From Tetrahymena thermophila SB210 (Eukaryota; Ciliophora; Oligohymenophorea; Hymenostomatida; Tetrahymenidae): a DNA stretch of 64,000 bases. Where the stretch lies: contig NW_002476484.1 of the NCBI RefSeq assembly GCF_000189635.1, positions 558,001 to 622,000 on the forward strand, in the 5' to 3' direction. Shown here piece by piece: positions 13,228 through 25,800 of this stretch. The translations under genes and the position numbers were made by a program. Within the stretch, counting starts at the first letter, position 1, and each line of letters opens with the position of its first letter. Below the pieces are notes generated by a model that was given only the letters and a program-made list of their open reading frames with translations, did not search any database and had not been told where the DNA came from.

Positions 13228-15122
13228 TCATTATTGGGCGCATTAGACTCTTTGAGCACCTCCTGGCATGCCTTCTCTATCATCATCTCTGCTATTAGAT
13301 CCTATAATTTTATTTAAATTTTCATAAGATTTATGTTTAATTGATTAATTTTTTTATTTATTACTTCCTCCCTTGGGATTAGGATTAAGATCGGCTTCGC
13401 TGAAGCTATCTAAATATTCAAACTTCTAACTTTTATCTAAAACGTGGCTTTAAACTCCAGCACCAAGTTCCTTTTTAATTTTTTCGATTTGTTCAGGTTT
13501 TAAAGCTCTGCTTTTAGGGAATTGAACCTATAATAAGTTATTTTTATTTATTTAGCAATTACTTTTAGTATTTAATAATTTTAACATACTTTGAATTTAA
13601 CGAAGAGGTTACCATGAGAGAAGGCATCCTTAAAGAAGGGCATACCTTTTCCTTGGATAGTGTGAATACTATCATTTTCTATATATTGACCAGGAGCAGT
13701 GGCAATCTTCAAAGTAGAGCCATCGAGATGCTTAATTTCGAAGTTAACACCACTGAGAGCTTCTAAAAGGGTAATTTACTTTTCGATATAAAGATCAGCA
13801 CCCTTTCTTTTATAGACAGGATGGTCTTTAATCATAATTTTAACATAAAGATCACCAGCCATGATGTTAGGCTAATTTATTTAAAGTAAAATTAAATCTT
13901 TATTGAATAATTTTAAATAATTTTCGTTACAGCTTCATCGGCTTCACCAGTAAACTTGTAGCTGTATTCATGAGGAACACCAGGTTCAAGGGGAACTTCG
14001 ATAATCTTTTCGTTGTCGACAATTTTCTTACCATTACAAACCTTGCAACGGTCAGCTTCTTTCATGAGATCACCTTAACCTTAACACTTATCACAAATTT
14101 ATTGGCTTTGAGAGTAGCAGTTAGGTCCTTATTTAACCAACTTAATAACAATCTTTTGACCCTTACATTGATCGCAAACCTATTAAATTATTATTCATAT
14201 TTAAATTTTTATTTGTTCTGCTAAATTATTAAAAGTAAGCTAATTTTGTTCCTCGTTCATACATTAACTTTAACGAGTAATTTAATGTTTGCTTTTTCTC
14301 TATGTTTTGCTTATATTTGCTTAGATATTTCAGTCAAAAGTGAATAATTTTTATTACCTTTGCATTTTTGCCACCTTTACCTTCACATGATTCACAAACT
14401 CTTTTTCTTTTGACTGGAACTTAAGTCATTTTACCCTTATAAACATCTTCCAAAGTAACTTCAGTTTCAACAGCTCTGGCTTTGGCTTTCTTAGGACCAG
14501 TTTATCTTTGGCCACCACCACCGAAGAAGGTTTCAAAAATATCGAAGGGGCTGCCACCAGAACCGCCACCACCTTCTTTGAGTCCTTAAAGACCATATCT
14601 ATCATAAATATCTCTCTTTTCAGGATTTGAGAGAACTTCATATGCTTCATTCAATTTTTTGAACTATTTTGTTTATAAAATATTAGAGCTCCTAATTCTT
14701 TTTAAATTTTATTTTTACTTTTTCAGGATCACCTCCCTTATCAGGGTGACGATATTCACCCTTCAAACAAGCCTTCTTATAAGCCTTTTTGATTTCGTTA
14801 ACATCAGCTTTTTTGTCGACTCCCATAATATTATATAATTCCTAAGTATCGACGTCCTTGCCACTTTCTTGCTATTGTCTAGCGTCCTCATCGTATTCAT
14901 CATCATCATCTTTTTATAATCATTTGAAATGAGATTCTTGATTAATACAAATGGGCAATATTGCTTTTTTGAAGCTAACATGAGAATCAAAAATATCCAT
15001 TTTGGCCTAATCTCAATGTTTCGCTACGATTGCTTTGCATTTATTTAAAATATAAGCCAAATATATTTACCACGACCACCTCCGAAACCGAAGTTAAATC
15101 CACCAAAACCTCCTGAAAACAT
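13228..15122 (-). CDS. Type I DnaJ/Hsp40 co-chaperone (Ydj1/DNAJA-like), CaaX-terminated
   Basis: Seven exons (15122-15071, 14909-14719, 14663-14358, 14179-13931, 13871-13590, 13527-13365, 13301-13228) give 438 aa. A Gly/Phe-rich leader (MFSGGFGGFNFGFGGGR) and an acidic stretch precede a J domain with HPD at residues 72-74, the motif that stimulates Hsp70 ATPase. A short GGGGSGGSPFDIFE linker follows. The zinc region contains four repeats: CESCEGKG, CDQCKGQK, CDKCQGQG and CKVCNGKK. Client-binding beta domains come next, and the C-terminus ends VQCAQQ, a CaaX-type box that suggests farnesylation and membrane attachment, as in Ydj1 and DNAJA2. Introns are 55-178 bp, GT-AG. Intron 1 (15070-14910) is the least certain. 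The last intron (13364-13302, 63 bp) is a multiple of three without TGA, so it could also be read as coding. Family assignment is secure. Confidence 0.93.
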
Positions 15123-15754
15123 TTTACTTTTTCTTTCGTTTTTTAATTAATTTTTGAAAAATTTAATTTTTAGAAATATTTAATTATTTTTTCTGTATTT
15201 TTGTTTATTTTTTTACTTTTGTATTGTCTTCAAATAGAACTGATATCCTTTTTTACATGATTATTCAAAATAAAATTAGAAAAATGCAAACTCATTCGCT
15301 TTTCTTCTAGCTTGTTTGCTATTTAAAATATTAAACTATAGCAGGTTTTTTCAAAATAAAGATCGTATAAATAAACTCTTTCTTTGAGTGAATGTCAATT
15401 TAGACACAAAAATTCTTATTCATATTAATAAATAAATATATAAATATATATATATATATATAAATAAATAAATATTGCTTAACAAAATTATCTTATTTTT
15501 TATCAAACATTATCTATCAATTGCACATTTAGATATTCTTAGGAAATCTTCTTCTTCTTCTTTATTCTAACATTCAATTCTATTGTTTCTATATACAAAA
15601 TAATTTAATTTAGAAAAATAGAAACCTTTTTAATTATTGTTAGAAATAATTCTAGAAGCATTCACTTATTTTTAAATTTAAAAGCAAAGTGATTTCATTT
15701 TAAATTTCTTCATTATAAATTATTTTACCACAAATTTCAATTTCACTAAAAAAC
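15123..15754. other. Upstream region of the DnaJ gene
   Basis: The 5' flank of the DnaJ gene. It holds a TA and AAAT microsatellite at about 15426-15472 and otherwise AT-rich sequence. I saw no unambiguous array of heat-shock elements. Confidence 0.5.
15426..15472. repeat. TA / AAAT microsatellite
   Basis: A short run of alternating T and A is flanked on both sides by AAAT units. It lies in the spacer upstream of the DnaJ gene and is a simple low-complexity tract. Confidence 0.8.
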
Positions 15755-16000
15755 CAAATTTAAATAAATTACTAAGTAAATTAAAATAAAAAATATTTTT
15801 TAGTAAAAAAAATGCAGATTATAAAATTGATGAACATGAGATATTATTTACTAAAATAAAAACTAATAAATAATCAACTAAAAACATAAATCAATCCTAA
15901 ATTAAAAAATTGAAAAGAAAAAGCTATAAAAATATTAATTTAATATCTTTACAGATATTAAATATAATTTTAAGCAAAAATTAAATGAAAAAGAATAAAT
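15755..16000 (+). repeat. Direct repeat of about 240 bp, copy 1
   Basis: This closely matches 16345-16580. Shared landmarks include TTTAAATAAATTACTAAGT, a TAGTAAAAAAAATGCAGATT block, CAATCCTAAATTAAAAAAT and GAAAAGAAAAAGCTATAAAA. The second copy sits inside the mosaic kinase pseudogene, between its kinase-domain part and its tail part. No reading frame of note is present. Confidence 0.8.
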
Positions 16001-16239
16001 TTTGTTTAAGCTAACCAAATTTTAATTATTTAAAGTTAAAATTGTTTATAATGATATTAAATTTTTTTGATCAAAATACAATAATTGATTAAAAAAGATA
16101 TTTGATGTTTATAATTTTATGTTTAAAATTAATAGCTTTATAATTAATTTATCAAAATGTATTTTTTTTTATATCTAAAAAAGAATTTAATTTTATTTAT
16201 GAATAATTACTTAAAAGAGAAAAAAATATTGAAATGATA

Positions 16240-17290
16240 TAACATTTTAATTGCTTAAATAAAACTAATAGTTTAACTATTAACCAGCTAAATTAATTGT
16301 TAGCTAATTAAAGTTTTTATAAATATTAAAAACTTCAAAAATAACTAAAATTTAAATAAATTACTAAGTAAATTCAAATAAAAAATCATTTTTAGTAAAA
16401 AAAAATGCAGATTATAAAATTCATGAACATCAGAGATTATTTACCAAAATGAAGACTAAACTAAAAAAATAAACCAATCCTAAATTAAAAAATGAAAAGA
16501 AAAAGCTATAAAAGATATTAATTTAATATTTGTAAAGTTATTTAATATTGTTTAAAACATAAAATTAAATAAAAAAAATAAATGGGTTTTATACTAGAAT
16601 CTTCTTATTTTTAAATGATATATACATAAGACTCCTTAAAAGATACATGCCAAGTCTTTTAAATTCTGGTTTTATATTTTTTTACAATATCCAAAATTGT
16701 CTAAATTCACATTTTTAAAAAATTAATAATATTAATCCTCAACATCTATCATATACAAAAAGGAAAGTATTAGCTGAGAAGTATCACAGTCTATAATTTC
16801 TTCATATTTCCACTCATTTTCTTATTTTTCCAAAAATAAATTAAGATTAAAAAATTTAGTGAATTATCCCAAATATGAGTTGCAGGAATTGAGATCATCT
16901 AAATATATTGATCCTCCAAAATCAATAAAGTAAAATTATAGGTTGTATCCTATAACTATATTTCCGGGCTTAATATCAGAATGGGCTATTTTACAAACTT
17001 TGTGCATTTGATTCAACTTAAATAGTAATTAACAAAATGCATACTCTAATATTAAGTTGTATTCTTCATAGTTTTTATTTGCAAGATATAAATATTTCAC
17101 TTAAAATAAGTTTTTTATGCCAGAACCTATATTTAAGATATACATCTTGCTTTGATAAGGCTCTTATAAAATTTCTTCTTTAATAAATGGTAATGTTATA
17201 AGAGTATTTGGCAAATTTATATAATTCAAAATATCAATTTCGTATTAAACTTAATATTCAAATTCTTCTGTGGTTTATCTGGCTACAATT
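16240..17290 (-). pseudogene. Mosaic remnant of a membrane kinase-like gene
   Basis: Positions 17283-16585 match the kinase domain of the three larger copies downstream (residues about 240-430): an EIDIL helix, HSDIKPGNIVI, DFGGS and the CDTSQLILSF block. A one-base deletion in an A run near 16675 shifts the frame. The 5' third of the gene, the long middle region and most of the membrane region are missing. Positions 16345-16240 match the last hundred or so bases of the family's 3' end. Between these two parts lies copy 2 of a direct repeat of about 240 bp. No start codon or 5' region is present. It is best explained as a broken copy with an internal deletion, not as a gene. Confidence 0.75.
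16345..16580 (+). repeat. Direct repeat of about 240 bp, copy 2
   Basis: Second copy of the repeat at 15755-16000, in the same orientation. Its edges coincide with the breakpoints of the mosaic kinase pseudogene, which suggests it took part in the rearrangement. Confidence 0.75.
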
Positions 17291-17940
17291 TGAATAAAAT
17301 TTTTTAAAAAAGGCTAAAATTAAAAAATTAATAGAAAAATCATAAAGATTAATATAAATAAAAGTTATTAATACTATAAACAATTATTATAAAATAAAGG
17401 CCTTTCTAAAAAATAGTGATACTACTTCACTAAATTTAAGAGAAGCATTTAGCTATAATTTACTTTAAGGACTCATAAAATTAATTTAAATTTTATCATA
17501 TAATAAAAAGAATGACAATTATTGTTTATTGTTAGCTACAGTGAATATTTAAGTGACTATTTTTGAGTCTGAGCACATATTTGCTGCTTCTGGTTAAACA
17601 CTGTCAATTAATATTGATCAAATTCAAAAAAAAAAATTGTTTAACCTTTATTTTTCATAGGATTTAAAATATTTGTGATTCATTTTTTTATATATTGTAG
17701 TTGAATTTTATTTTAACTCTAGTCAACTCATTAAAAAAGAATAAAACTTGAAATAATTAATTCATATTATTTTATTTTTTGAATTTTGTTTTCAACTAGA
17801 GTTAATAAATTTTTATTTGAATCTCAACCAGATTCTTCAAAAGTCAAGTCAAGTCAAACCAACCTTTAGTTATGAATAAATTTTTAAAAAAGAAAGATAT
17901 TTTGAAGTGATGTTACATTAATAAAACTAATATTTAATTA
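17291..17940. other. Spacer with relics of the tandem array
   Basis: No gene is supported here. Positions 17816-17900 resemble 30161-30240, the sequence just beyond the 3' end of another kinase-like copy, so this is the conserved downstream flank of the array unit. A short plus-strand frame around 17505-17600 has coding-like composition but no start codon and no partner exon. Confidence 0.5.
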
Positions 17941-20900
17941 TCAAAAAATATGATGATATGTTAACTTATTAAATTCATTATAAATATTAAAAACTTCACA
18001 AATTATAAATTATCCTATTAAAAAAAATGAAAGTACGATAGCTTCTTTATTCACCTAAAGTTCATATGTAATGATTACATATACATCAAGAATAATTACT
18101 ATTATATTGATTAATAATTGTATTATCACTATTATTTAAGATGCCTTTCTAATAAATTAGGATTATATTCTATTCTTTTAAGTTTCTATAATAACTGTGA
18201 ATTTACATTGCTGTTTATTGTAGTAAATAAGCAAAAATGATGCTAAACTTTAAATAATCTAACAATATTGAAGATTAAGTTAAACCTTGTTAAAATAATA
18301 ACCAAAAATGTTGAATATAATTATATCTAATAAGAGCAGTAATAAAAAAAGTAAATAATAAATTCTCCAAGATTATATATTTTATAGCAAAAAAGAACTT
18401 AGTAAATATTAACTACACTAAATTATTAATTACAGATGATTATTAAAAGTTTTTTCAATTTCATCTGGTATTTTATCTAAGTTAAAATCACCAGTAGAAA
18501 TGATCAAACAAAGAAATAAAAAGGGGAGGAAAAAACAGATTGATATAATAGCATATCTAAAAAATTACAATTGATCACTTTCCTATTAAAATTTAATAAT
18601 ATTCCAAGTTTCAGGATCAAATTCATTAAGTGATTTTATTTTTAAGTTATTGTTTGATGATTGATCTATAATTAAGTGGATAAAACAATCAACTTCTTTT
18701 AAGAATTGCAAAGAGATATGATCTTTATTACCAAATTAAATAATTAATTTATTAATATCCTTTTAATTTATCAATTTTGATTCTTAAATATTAATTTAAA
18801 ACAAAATTTTATTTTAATATAAGTAATCCAAAATATCTCTCATTCTTTCTATAGATTTAAATTCTATATTTTTAAAATTTACACAGATTTTTCCAAATTT
18901 ATATAATTTAATGCATTTTAGAAAATTAATTAGAGTTTAGTATTCAAATAGACTATCTGTAAACTATATCTTCAAAGAAAAAAGCTAATATTTTTGTAAT
19001 TTAAGCTTTAGAGATTCTATAGTAATTTCATCCAATTCAAAATTAAATTATGAAAAATCTAAATTTAGATTTTTTATAAATTTACCAGATAATTTTGAAC
19101 TTACATATCTGAATATCAATTCTTATTCATAATTTGAATTGAATTTTATTAGAGTTTCTTAATATAAATTTAAATAAGCATTATTTCTTATTTTTATACT
19201 TTTTTTAACTTAAAAAAGATAAATTTTTTAAAACAAATTGCAATTATAATTTAAATTAGCATCTAATTCTATTTTTTATTGAAAGGATATCAAAAATACT
19301 TAAAAATTTTTTCTTTAATTTTAATTTTATAGTATTTTTTAGAGTATATAGCTTTTGTTCTTATTTATTTAGCTTTTGAAAGTTTAATGCTAGATTGCAT
19401 ATTTATTCTTATATTCTAAATATTTAATTGCTGTTTCTTTTAATATGCTAACTTATAAGCTATTTAAAGAAATTTATGATTTTGTTATTAAAATATATCT
19501 ATCAAATATTTAAGTTATTTGAAAAGTATAGTTTGTCTCTAAATTCTAATCTTAATTTTCATCTAATAATATTTTAGCTATTAAATTTGTACATTTTCTA
19601 GGATATTCTTCGTTATATAAAAGTTTGATGAGATTTTACTAATTAATTTTTTGCTAAATATTAACTGCAAAATCAACCTATAAATTCTAAATGTTATTTT
19701 TGAATAATTTATCAATATCATTGAGAAATATTTATAAAACAAGTTCTTTATTTTTGCTTAAAGTAACTTTTTTTAAATTTTCAATTATTTTTATAAAAAA
19801 ACCCAGTAATTTATAATCGATTAATAATATTATCTACTGCAATTTATTTTTATTTAGCATGAATATTTGTAACATAAAAATAAATTATTTTATTTTATCT
19901 TAGTCAATAGAATCAAAGCAGATTTGGAATAGATCTAATTCCTCTTTTATTTCAAAACCCATTAATTAGTTTTTAATTTTTGAAGACTCTTATTTAAAAT
20001 ATATAGTTAATAGTTTTTTATCTATTTATTATACAATATAAGTAAGAATATCATTTTAAAACTCTGCCATAGGAATTTTTTTATTTTCTAGTAAAAACTA
20101 ATATAAAAAAATTTTTTTATTGTAAAATTTATGATTTGTCACTGCAAAATATAAAATGTCTTCTTTCTATAATTAGAAAAATTCACAAACCTTCGGATAT
20201 TAGCTAATATTTCTTTTATCTCTTTCTTTTTCTTTATCAACAATATAATCTATCTAACTTTTTTTATTAATTAAAAATTTGCAATTTGGTTCGTTTTATA
20301 TTATAATCTCTATAATCTAAATGCTGAATGTATTAATTGAAATGATTTCATAATGTTAATATTTTTAATTATACTTGATATCATATAAACTATTAAATTT
20401 CTTTGTTAATTATTCAGCAAAATCAGAAAATAAGAATATCTTTTATTTTGGGGGAATTGCACTAGGATCTTCTTATTTTTAAATAATATACATTAGACTT
20501 CTTAAAAGATACTTTCCTAGTCTTTTAAATTCTGGCTTTATATTTTTTCTATATTATTCAAAATTGTCTAAATTTACATTTTTAAAATGTTTATAATATG
20601 AATCCTCAACATCTATCATATTCATAAAGGAAAGTATTAGCTGAGATGTATCACAGTCTATAATTTCTTCATATTTCCACTCATTTTATTTTTTTTCCAA
20701 AAATAAATTAAGATTATAATGTGTAGTACAAAATCCCAAATATGAGTTGCAGGAATTGAGATCATTTAAATATATTGATGCCCCAAAATCAATATAGTAA
20801 AATTATAGATCATATCCAATAACTATGTTTGCTGGTTTAATATCAGAATGGGCTATTTTACAAACTCTATGCATTTGATTTAACTTTAATAATAATTAAC

Positions 20901-21822
20901 AAAACGCATACTCTAATATTACATTGTATTCTACATATTTTTTATTTGTTTGATAGAAATGTTTCACTTACAATAAATTTTTTATGCCAGAATCTATATT
21001 TAAGATATATTTCTTGCTTTGATTTGACTCTTATGAAATTTCTTCTTTAATAAATGGTAATGTTATATGAGTGTTTGATTAATTAATTAATTTCAAAATA
21101 TCGATTTCATATTATACTTAATTTTCAAATTATTTTATGGTTTGCCTAGATGTTTTTTCAAATATTTTTTAAACCTCAAATCTTTTAGCATCCTGTGAAA
21201 TACATGTTTTAACAGAAACAGAACATGTATCATCTTTACGATAATATAAACGTTAAATAGTAAAGTATTTTCTAGTGCTGAAATGGTTATTCATGATAAT
21301 ATTATATTATTCATTTTAAATGTATTCTCCTAAAATATTTTTATGCTCCTCTTACTAATTAGAATCTCCAACTATTTCACTTATTAATTTATTTTTCATA
21401 TTCTAATCGTCTATTAAAATATTTCCATAATAAATTTGTATATGATCTCTGAACTATTAATTTATGTTTATATTTTAGCAGGTGAAATACTTTTAAATTT
21501 AAAGTTTTGAGTTTGGTTTGCTTTATTTTTTAACCTATTCTTCATCACATGGTTCTTCTTCATCAATAAATTTAGCATAAAGTTCAATTTATTTGCATCT
21601 TTCCTCAATTTTCTTCAATTTTTCCTTCTTTTTTTGTTAAGTTTAATCATTTAGCGCAGTACTGTATGTTGATGGACTTATTTTATAATCTTGCGATGAA
21701 AAAATGCTCGTTTCATTGCTTATGCTATATGTTAATTAAGGCTATTAATTTCCACTTACTTCAAATTGAAACTAGTTAAAAGGCCATTTTAATTATTATT
21801 TAAATTCAAACATTGAACTCAT
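17941..21822 (-). CDS. Membrane-anchored protein kinase-like protein, array copy B (intact)
   Basis: A single uninterrupted frame of 1294 codons including TGA encodes 1293 aa. Residues 1-200 are hydrophilic and Gln/Lys-rich. The kinase-like domain covers about 205-430. A beta-3 lysine is in EVQKIF, the helix-C glutamate in QYEIDIL, the catalytic loop is HSDIKPANIVI near 324 (HSD in place of HRD), and DFG is near 343. A canonical glycine loop and an APE motif are not visible, so activity is uncertain. A middle region of about 650 residues is rich in Leu, Ile, Lys and Asn, possibly irregular repeats. From about 1094 onward there are four to five hydrophobic segments, including YYLLFLLLLLLDIIIFNIF, that should anchor the protein in a membrane. 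It is close to copy D (30295-34203) over its whole length. Start: first ATG of the frame. The ligand, substrate and cell location are unknown. Confidence 0.85.
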
Positions 21823-22454
21823 TCTATTTTTTTATCTATTAGGTGCTTTATTATCATTAATTAGTAATAAAAATAATCAAAAAGCAGTTAAAAGAATAGA
21901 GATAGAAATTAGAATATTTAATAAATAAAATAGGTTGCCAAATGAATAATATTTGATTTAATTAAATAAATTATAAAAGAATTAAGATTTTTAATTTATT
22001 AAGGATTATTTATTGCTCAAAGATTTATTTTTTTCGACAAGTATGCCTTTTATACACTTATCTATAGTGGTGCTCACGAATTATCAATCAGAGGTATATT
22101 TTAGGAAAAAACTTATTTAATTTAAAACAAAAGTACAAAGATTATACTTTAAACATTGCTCTATTCAAATATAACAAAAAAATTAATAAAAAAGAGTTTT
22201 AAAGGTTTTTAATCAAAATATTAATAGCTAAATGCCATTCAAAAATTTAGTGAATTGGGATCACTATTTTTTTGAATTGCTGATGCATTTCAACATTATT
22301 TATATAAAAATAAATAATTTTATAATAGAATTTAATTAATAATATTTATAATTTAATTATATCGATCTTTATGATTTTTCTATTAAATTTTTAATTTTAG
22401 TTTTTATAAAATATACATTAAATACAAATACAAGGGTTACTTTTAAAAAAATAT
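21823..22454. other. Spacer between array copies B and C
   Basis: The stretch covers the 5' flank of copy B and the 3' flank of copy C. Its first 150 bp resemble the 5' flanks of copies C and D (TTTTTAATTTATTAAGG-type block). No gene is seen. Confidence 0.55.
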
Positions 22455-22474
22455 ATGTAATTACTTAAATAAAA

Positions 22475-22867
22475 CTTATATTTAATTATCAACCACCATA
22501 ATTATTAGTTAGCTCATTAAAGTTTTTATAAATATTAATAGTTTCAAAAATAACTAATTATCCTATAAAATAAAACGAAACTATGATAGATTGTTAATCC
22601 ACCTAAAGTCTGTCTGTAATGATTAGATATAAATTAAAAATTATTACTATTATATTGATTAATAATGGTATTATTAAAAGTCTTTTAGATGTCTTTCTAT
22701 ACTTTTCGGCTTATTTTCTATTTTTTTAAGCTTCTACAATAACTATAAATTTACAGCGTTATTTATTGTAATTAACAAGCAAAAAAGATAATAAACTTAA
22801 TATAATCTAACAATATTGAAGATTAAGTTAAATTTATTTAAAATCATCAATAAAATTTGTAAATATT
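22475..22867 (-). pseudogene. Untranslated remnant of the membrane region of array copy C
   Basis: The DNA is clearly homologous to the last 390 bp of copies B and D, which encode C-terminal membrane segments. In copy C a frame change brings a TGA at 22868-22870, so this part is no longer read. Several further small indels are visible. Confidence 0.7.
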
Positions 22868-25800
22868 TCAAAATTTAAAACTCAGATTAGTAAAAAAATA
22901 ACTAATTTAAAAAGATTCTAAGGATCTTTATCTTATAGCATTGTAGAGCTTAGAATATATTAAACATACAAAATTGATAATTATCCACTATTATAATTAG
23001 TTATATAATCTTCTGATATTGTTGATAAGCAATCGCTAGTTAATAAATTCTGATATAAAAATAATAAATAAAAAAAAAGCATTAAGTACAACCTGGTTCT
23101 TTTTTGACTATTTTAAAAAAAAATCAATATCTTCTTGATTTTCCAATTTCATTTAAATAAAATTCCATAACTCAGGGTGTAATCCATTAAGTAATTTTAT
23201 TATTAAACTATTATTTGATGATTGATCTATAATTAAGTTGAGCAAGCAACCATCTTCTTTTAAGAATTTCAAAGGGATATAATAATTATTACCATATTGA
23301 ATTACTAATAAATTATCTTTTTAATTCATCAATTTAGATTTTTAAATACTAATTTAAAATAAAATTTTATTTGAATATAAGAAGTCCAAAATAGCTTGAA
23401 TTCCTTTTATAGATTTAAATTCAATATTTTGAAAATCTAAATAGATTTTTCCAAATGTAAATAATTTAAAGCACTTTAAAAAATTAATAAGAGTTTTGTA
23501 ATCAAATAGACTATCTCTAAACAATATCTTCAAAGAAAGAAATTAGTATTTTTGAATTTTAGACTTTAAAGATTCTACTGTCATTTTTTCCATTTTAAAA
23601 TTAAAAAAAGAGAAATTAAAATCTAAATTCTTGATAAATTTGCCAGACAACTTTGAATTAACATATCCAAATATCAATTATTATTCAAAGTCTGTATTGA
23701 ATTTTCTTTTAGATTCTTAATTAAATTTTAAATAAGTATTATTTCTTACTTTTACATTTTTTTTGCCTTAAAAAAGATGTATATTTTAAAACAATTTACA
23801 AGTATAACTTAAATTAACATCTTATTTTTTATTTTCTTGAAAGGATATCAAAAATATTTAAAATTATTTTTTGTAATTTTTGTTTGATAATATGTTTTTA
23901 AGTATTAAGCTGTTATTCTTATTTATTTAGATTAAGGAAGCTTAATTTTAGCTTATTTATTTTTTCTTATTTTCGAAATATTGAATAGATGTTTCTTTTA
24001 ATAGGCTACTCTGTAAGCCATTTAAAGATATTTCCTATTATAATGTTATTAAAAAATATTTGTTATATATTTAATTAATTGGAAAAGGATGGCTTGTTTC
24101 TAGATTTTAATCATAATTTCCATCTAATAAAATGTATTTGCAATTTCTCGGATATTCTTTTTATAATAAAATTTAGATTAGATTTTACAACTCAATTTAT
24201 TGCTAAATATTAACTGCAAAATCAACCGATAAACTCATTATGTCATATTAAAATAAATTTTCAATATTATTAATAAATATTTTAAAAACTAGTTCTTTAT
24301 TTTTGCTTTAAGTAACTATTCTTAAATTATCAATTATTTTTTTTAAAAAAAATAGTAATTTATAATCAATTAATAATACTATCTATTGTAATCTACTTTA
24401 CATTTATATTTTTATCTCTAAACTTTTAATAATTTTATTTATTCTGTTTTAATCAATAGAATCAAAGCATATTTGAAGTAAATCCAATTCTTCTTTTATT
24501 TCAAAACCCATTAATTAGTCTTCAATAAATAAAAATTCTTATTTAAAATAAATACTAAGTAGTTTTTTATCTATAGATTATACAATATAACCAAAAACAT
24601 CATCTTAAAACAGCACCATAGGAATTTATTTATTTTCTATTAAAAACTAGTGTATAAAAATTTTTTTATTGCTAAATTTATAATTTGTCACTGCAAAACA
24701 TAAAATATCTTATTACTAAAATTTAAAAAATTCACAAACCTTCGGATATTAGCTAATATTTCTTTTTTCTCTTTCTTTTTCTTTATCAACGATATAATCT
24801 ATCTAACTATATTCATTAAATAAAAATTTGCAATTAGGATCGTTTTATATTATAATATCTATGATCTATATACTGAATCTATTAACTGAAATAACTTCAT
24901 AATGTTAATCTTTTTAATTATACTTGATATCATGTAAATTATTAAATATCCTTGTTAATTATCCACCAAAATCAGAAAATAAGAATATTTTTTATTTTGG
25001 AGGTTTTGTACTAGAATCTTTTTATTTTTAAATAATATACTTTAGACTATTTAAAAGATACTTTCCTAGTCTTTTAAATTCAGGTTTTATATTTTTTTTG
25101 CAATCTTCAAAATTGTTTAAATTCACATTTTAAAAATTTTTATAATATGAATCCTCAACATCTATCATATACAAAAAAGAAAGTATTAGCTGAGAAGTAT
25201 CACAATCTATAATTTCTTAATATTTCCATTAATTTTATTTATTTTGCAAAAATAAATTAAGATTAAAAGATTTAGTATAAGATCTCAAATATTAGTTGCA
25301 TGAATTGTGATTATCTAAATATATTGATGCACCAAAATCAATAAAGTAAAATTATAGGTCGTATCCAATAACTATGTTTCCTGGTTTAATATCAGAATGG
25401 GCTATTTTACAAACTCTGTGCATTTGATTCAATTTAAATAATAATTAACAAAATGCATACTCTAATATTACATTGTATTCTTCATAGTTTTTATTTGCAA
25501 GATAGAAATGTTTCACTTAAAATAAGTTTTTTATGCCAGAATCTATATTTAAAATATACACCTTGCTTTGTTGATTAGGCTCTTATAAAATTTCTTCTTT
25601 AATAAATGGTAATGTTATTAGAGTGTTTGATTTATTAATATATTTTAAAATATCAATTTCGTATTAAACTTAATTTTCAAATTATTCTGTTGTTTGCCTA
25701 GATGTTTTTTCTAATATTTTTAAAACTACAAATTTTTTAGAATCCTATGAAATACATGTTTTAACAGAAACAGAACATGTGTCATCTTTACGATAATATA

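Noticed and set aside
13970-14990. Several short open frames on both strands within the DnaJ gene
   Set aside because: They are other frames of the DnaJ exons; the exon frame carries the J domain and zinc repeats.
17500-17640. Plus-strand coding-like stretch (LLATVN, FESEHIFAASG) suggestive of a beta-propeller strand
   Set aside because: No start codon, no neighbouring exon and no repeat of the motif; too short to support a gene.
17854-17868. Partial match (AAACCAACCT) to the Tetrahymena chromosome breakage sequence
   Set aside because: Only about ten of fifteen positions fit and the flanking bases differ. The homologous flank near 30190 lacks the motif, so it is probably chance.
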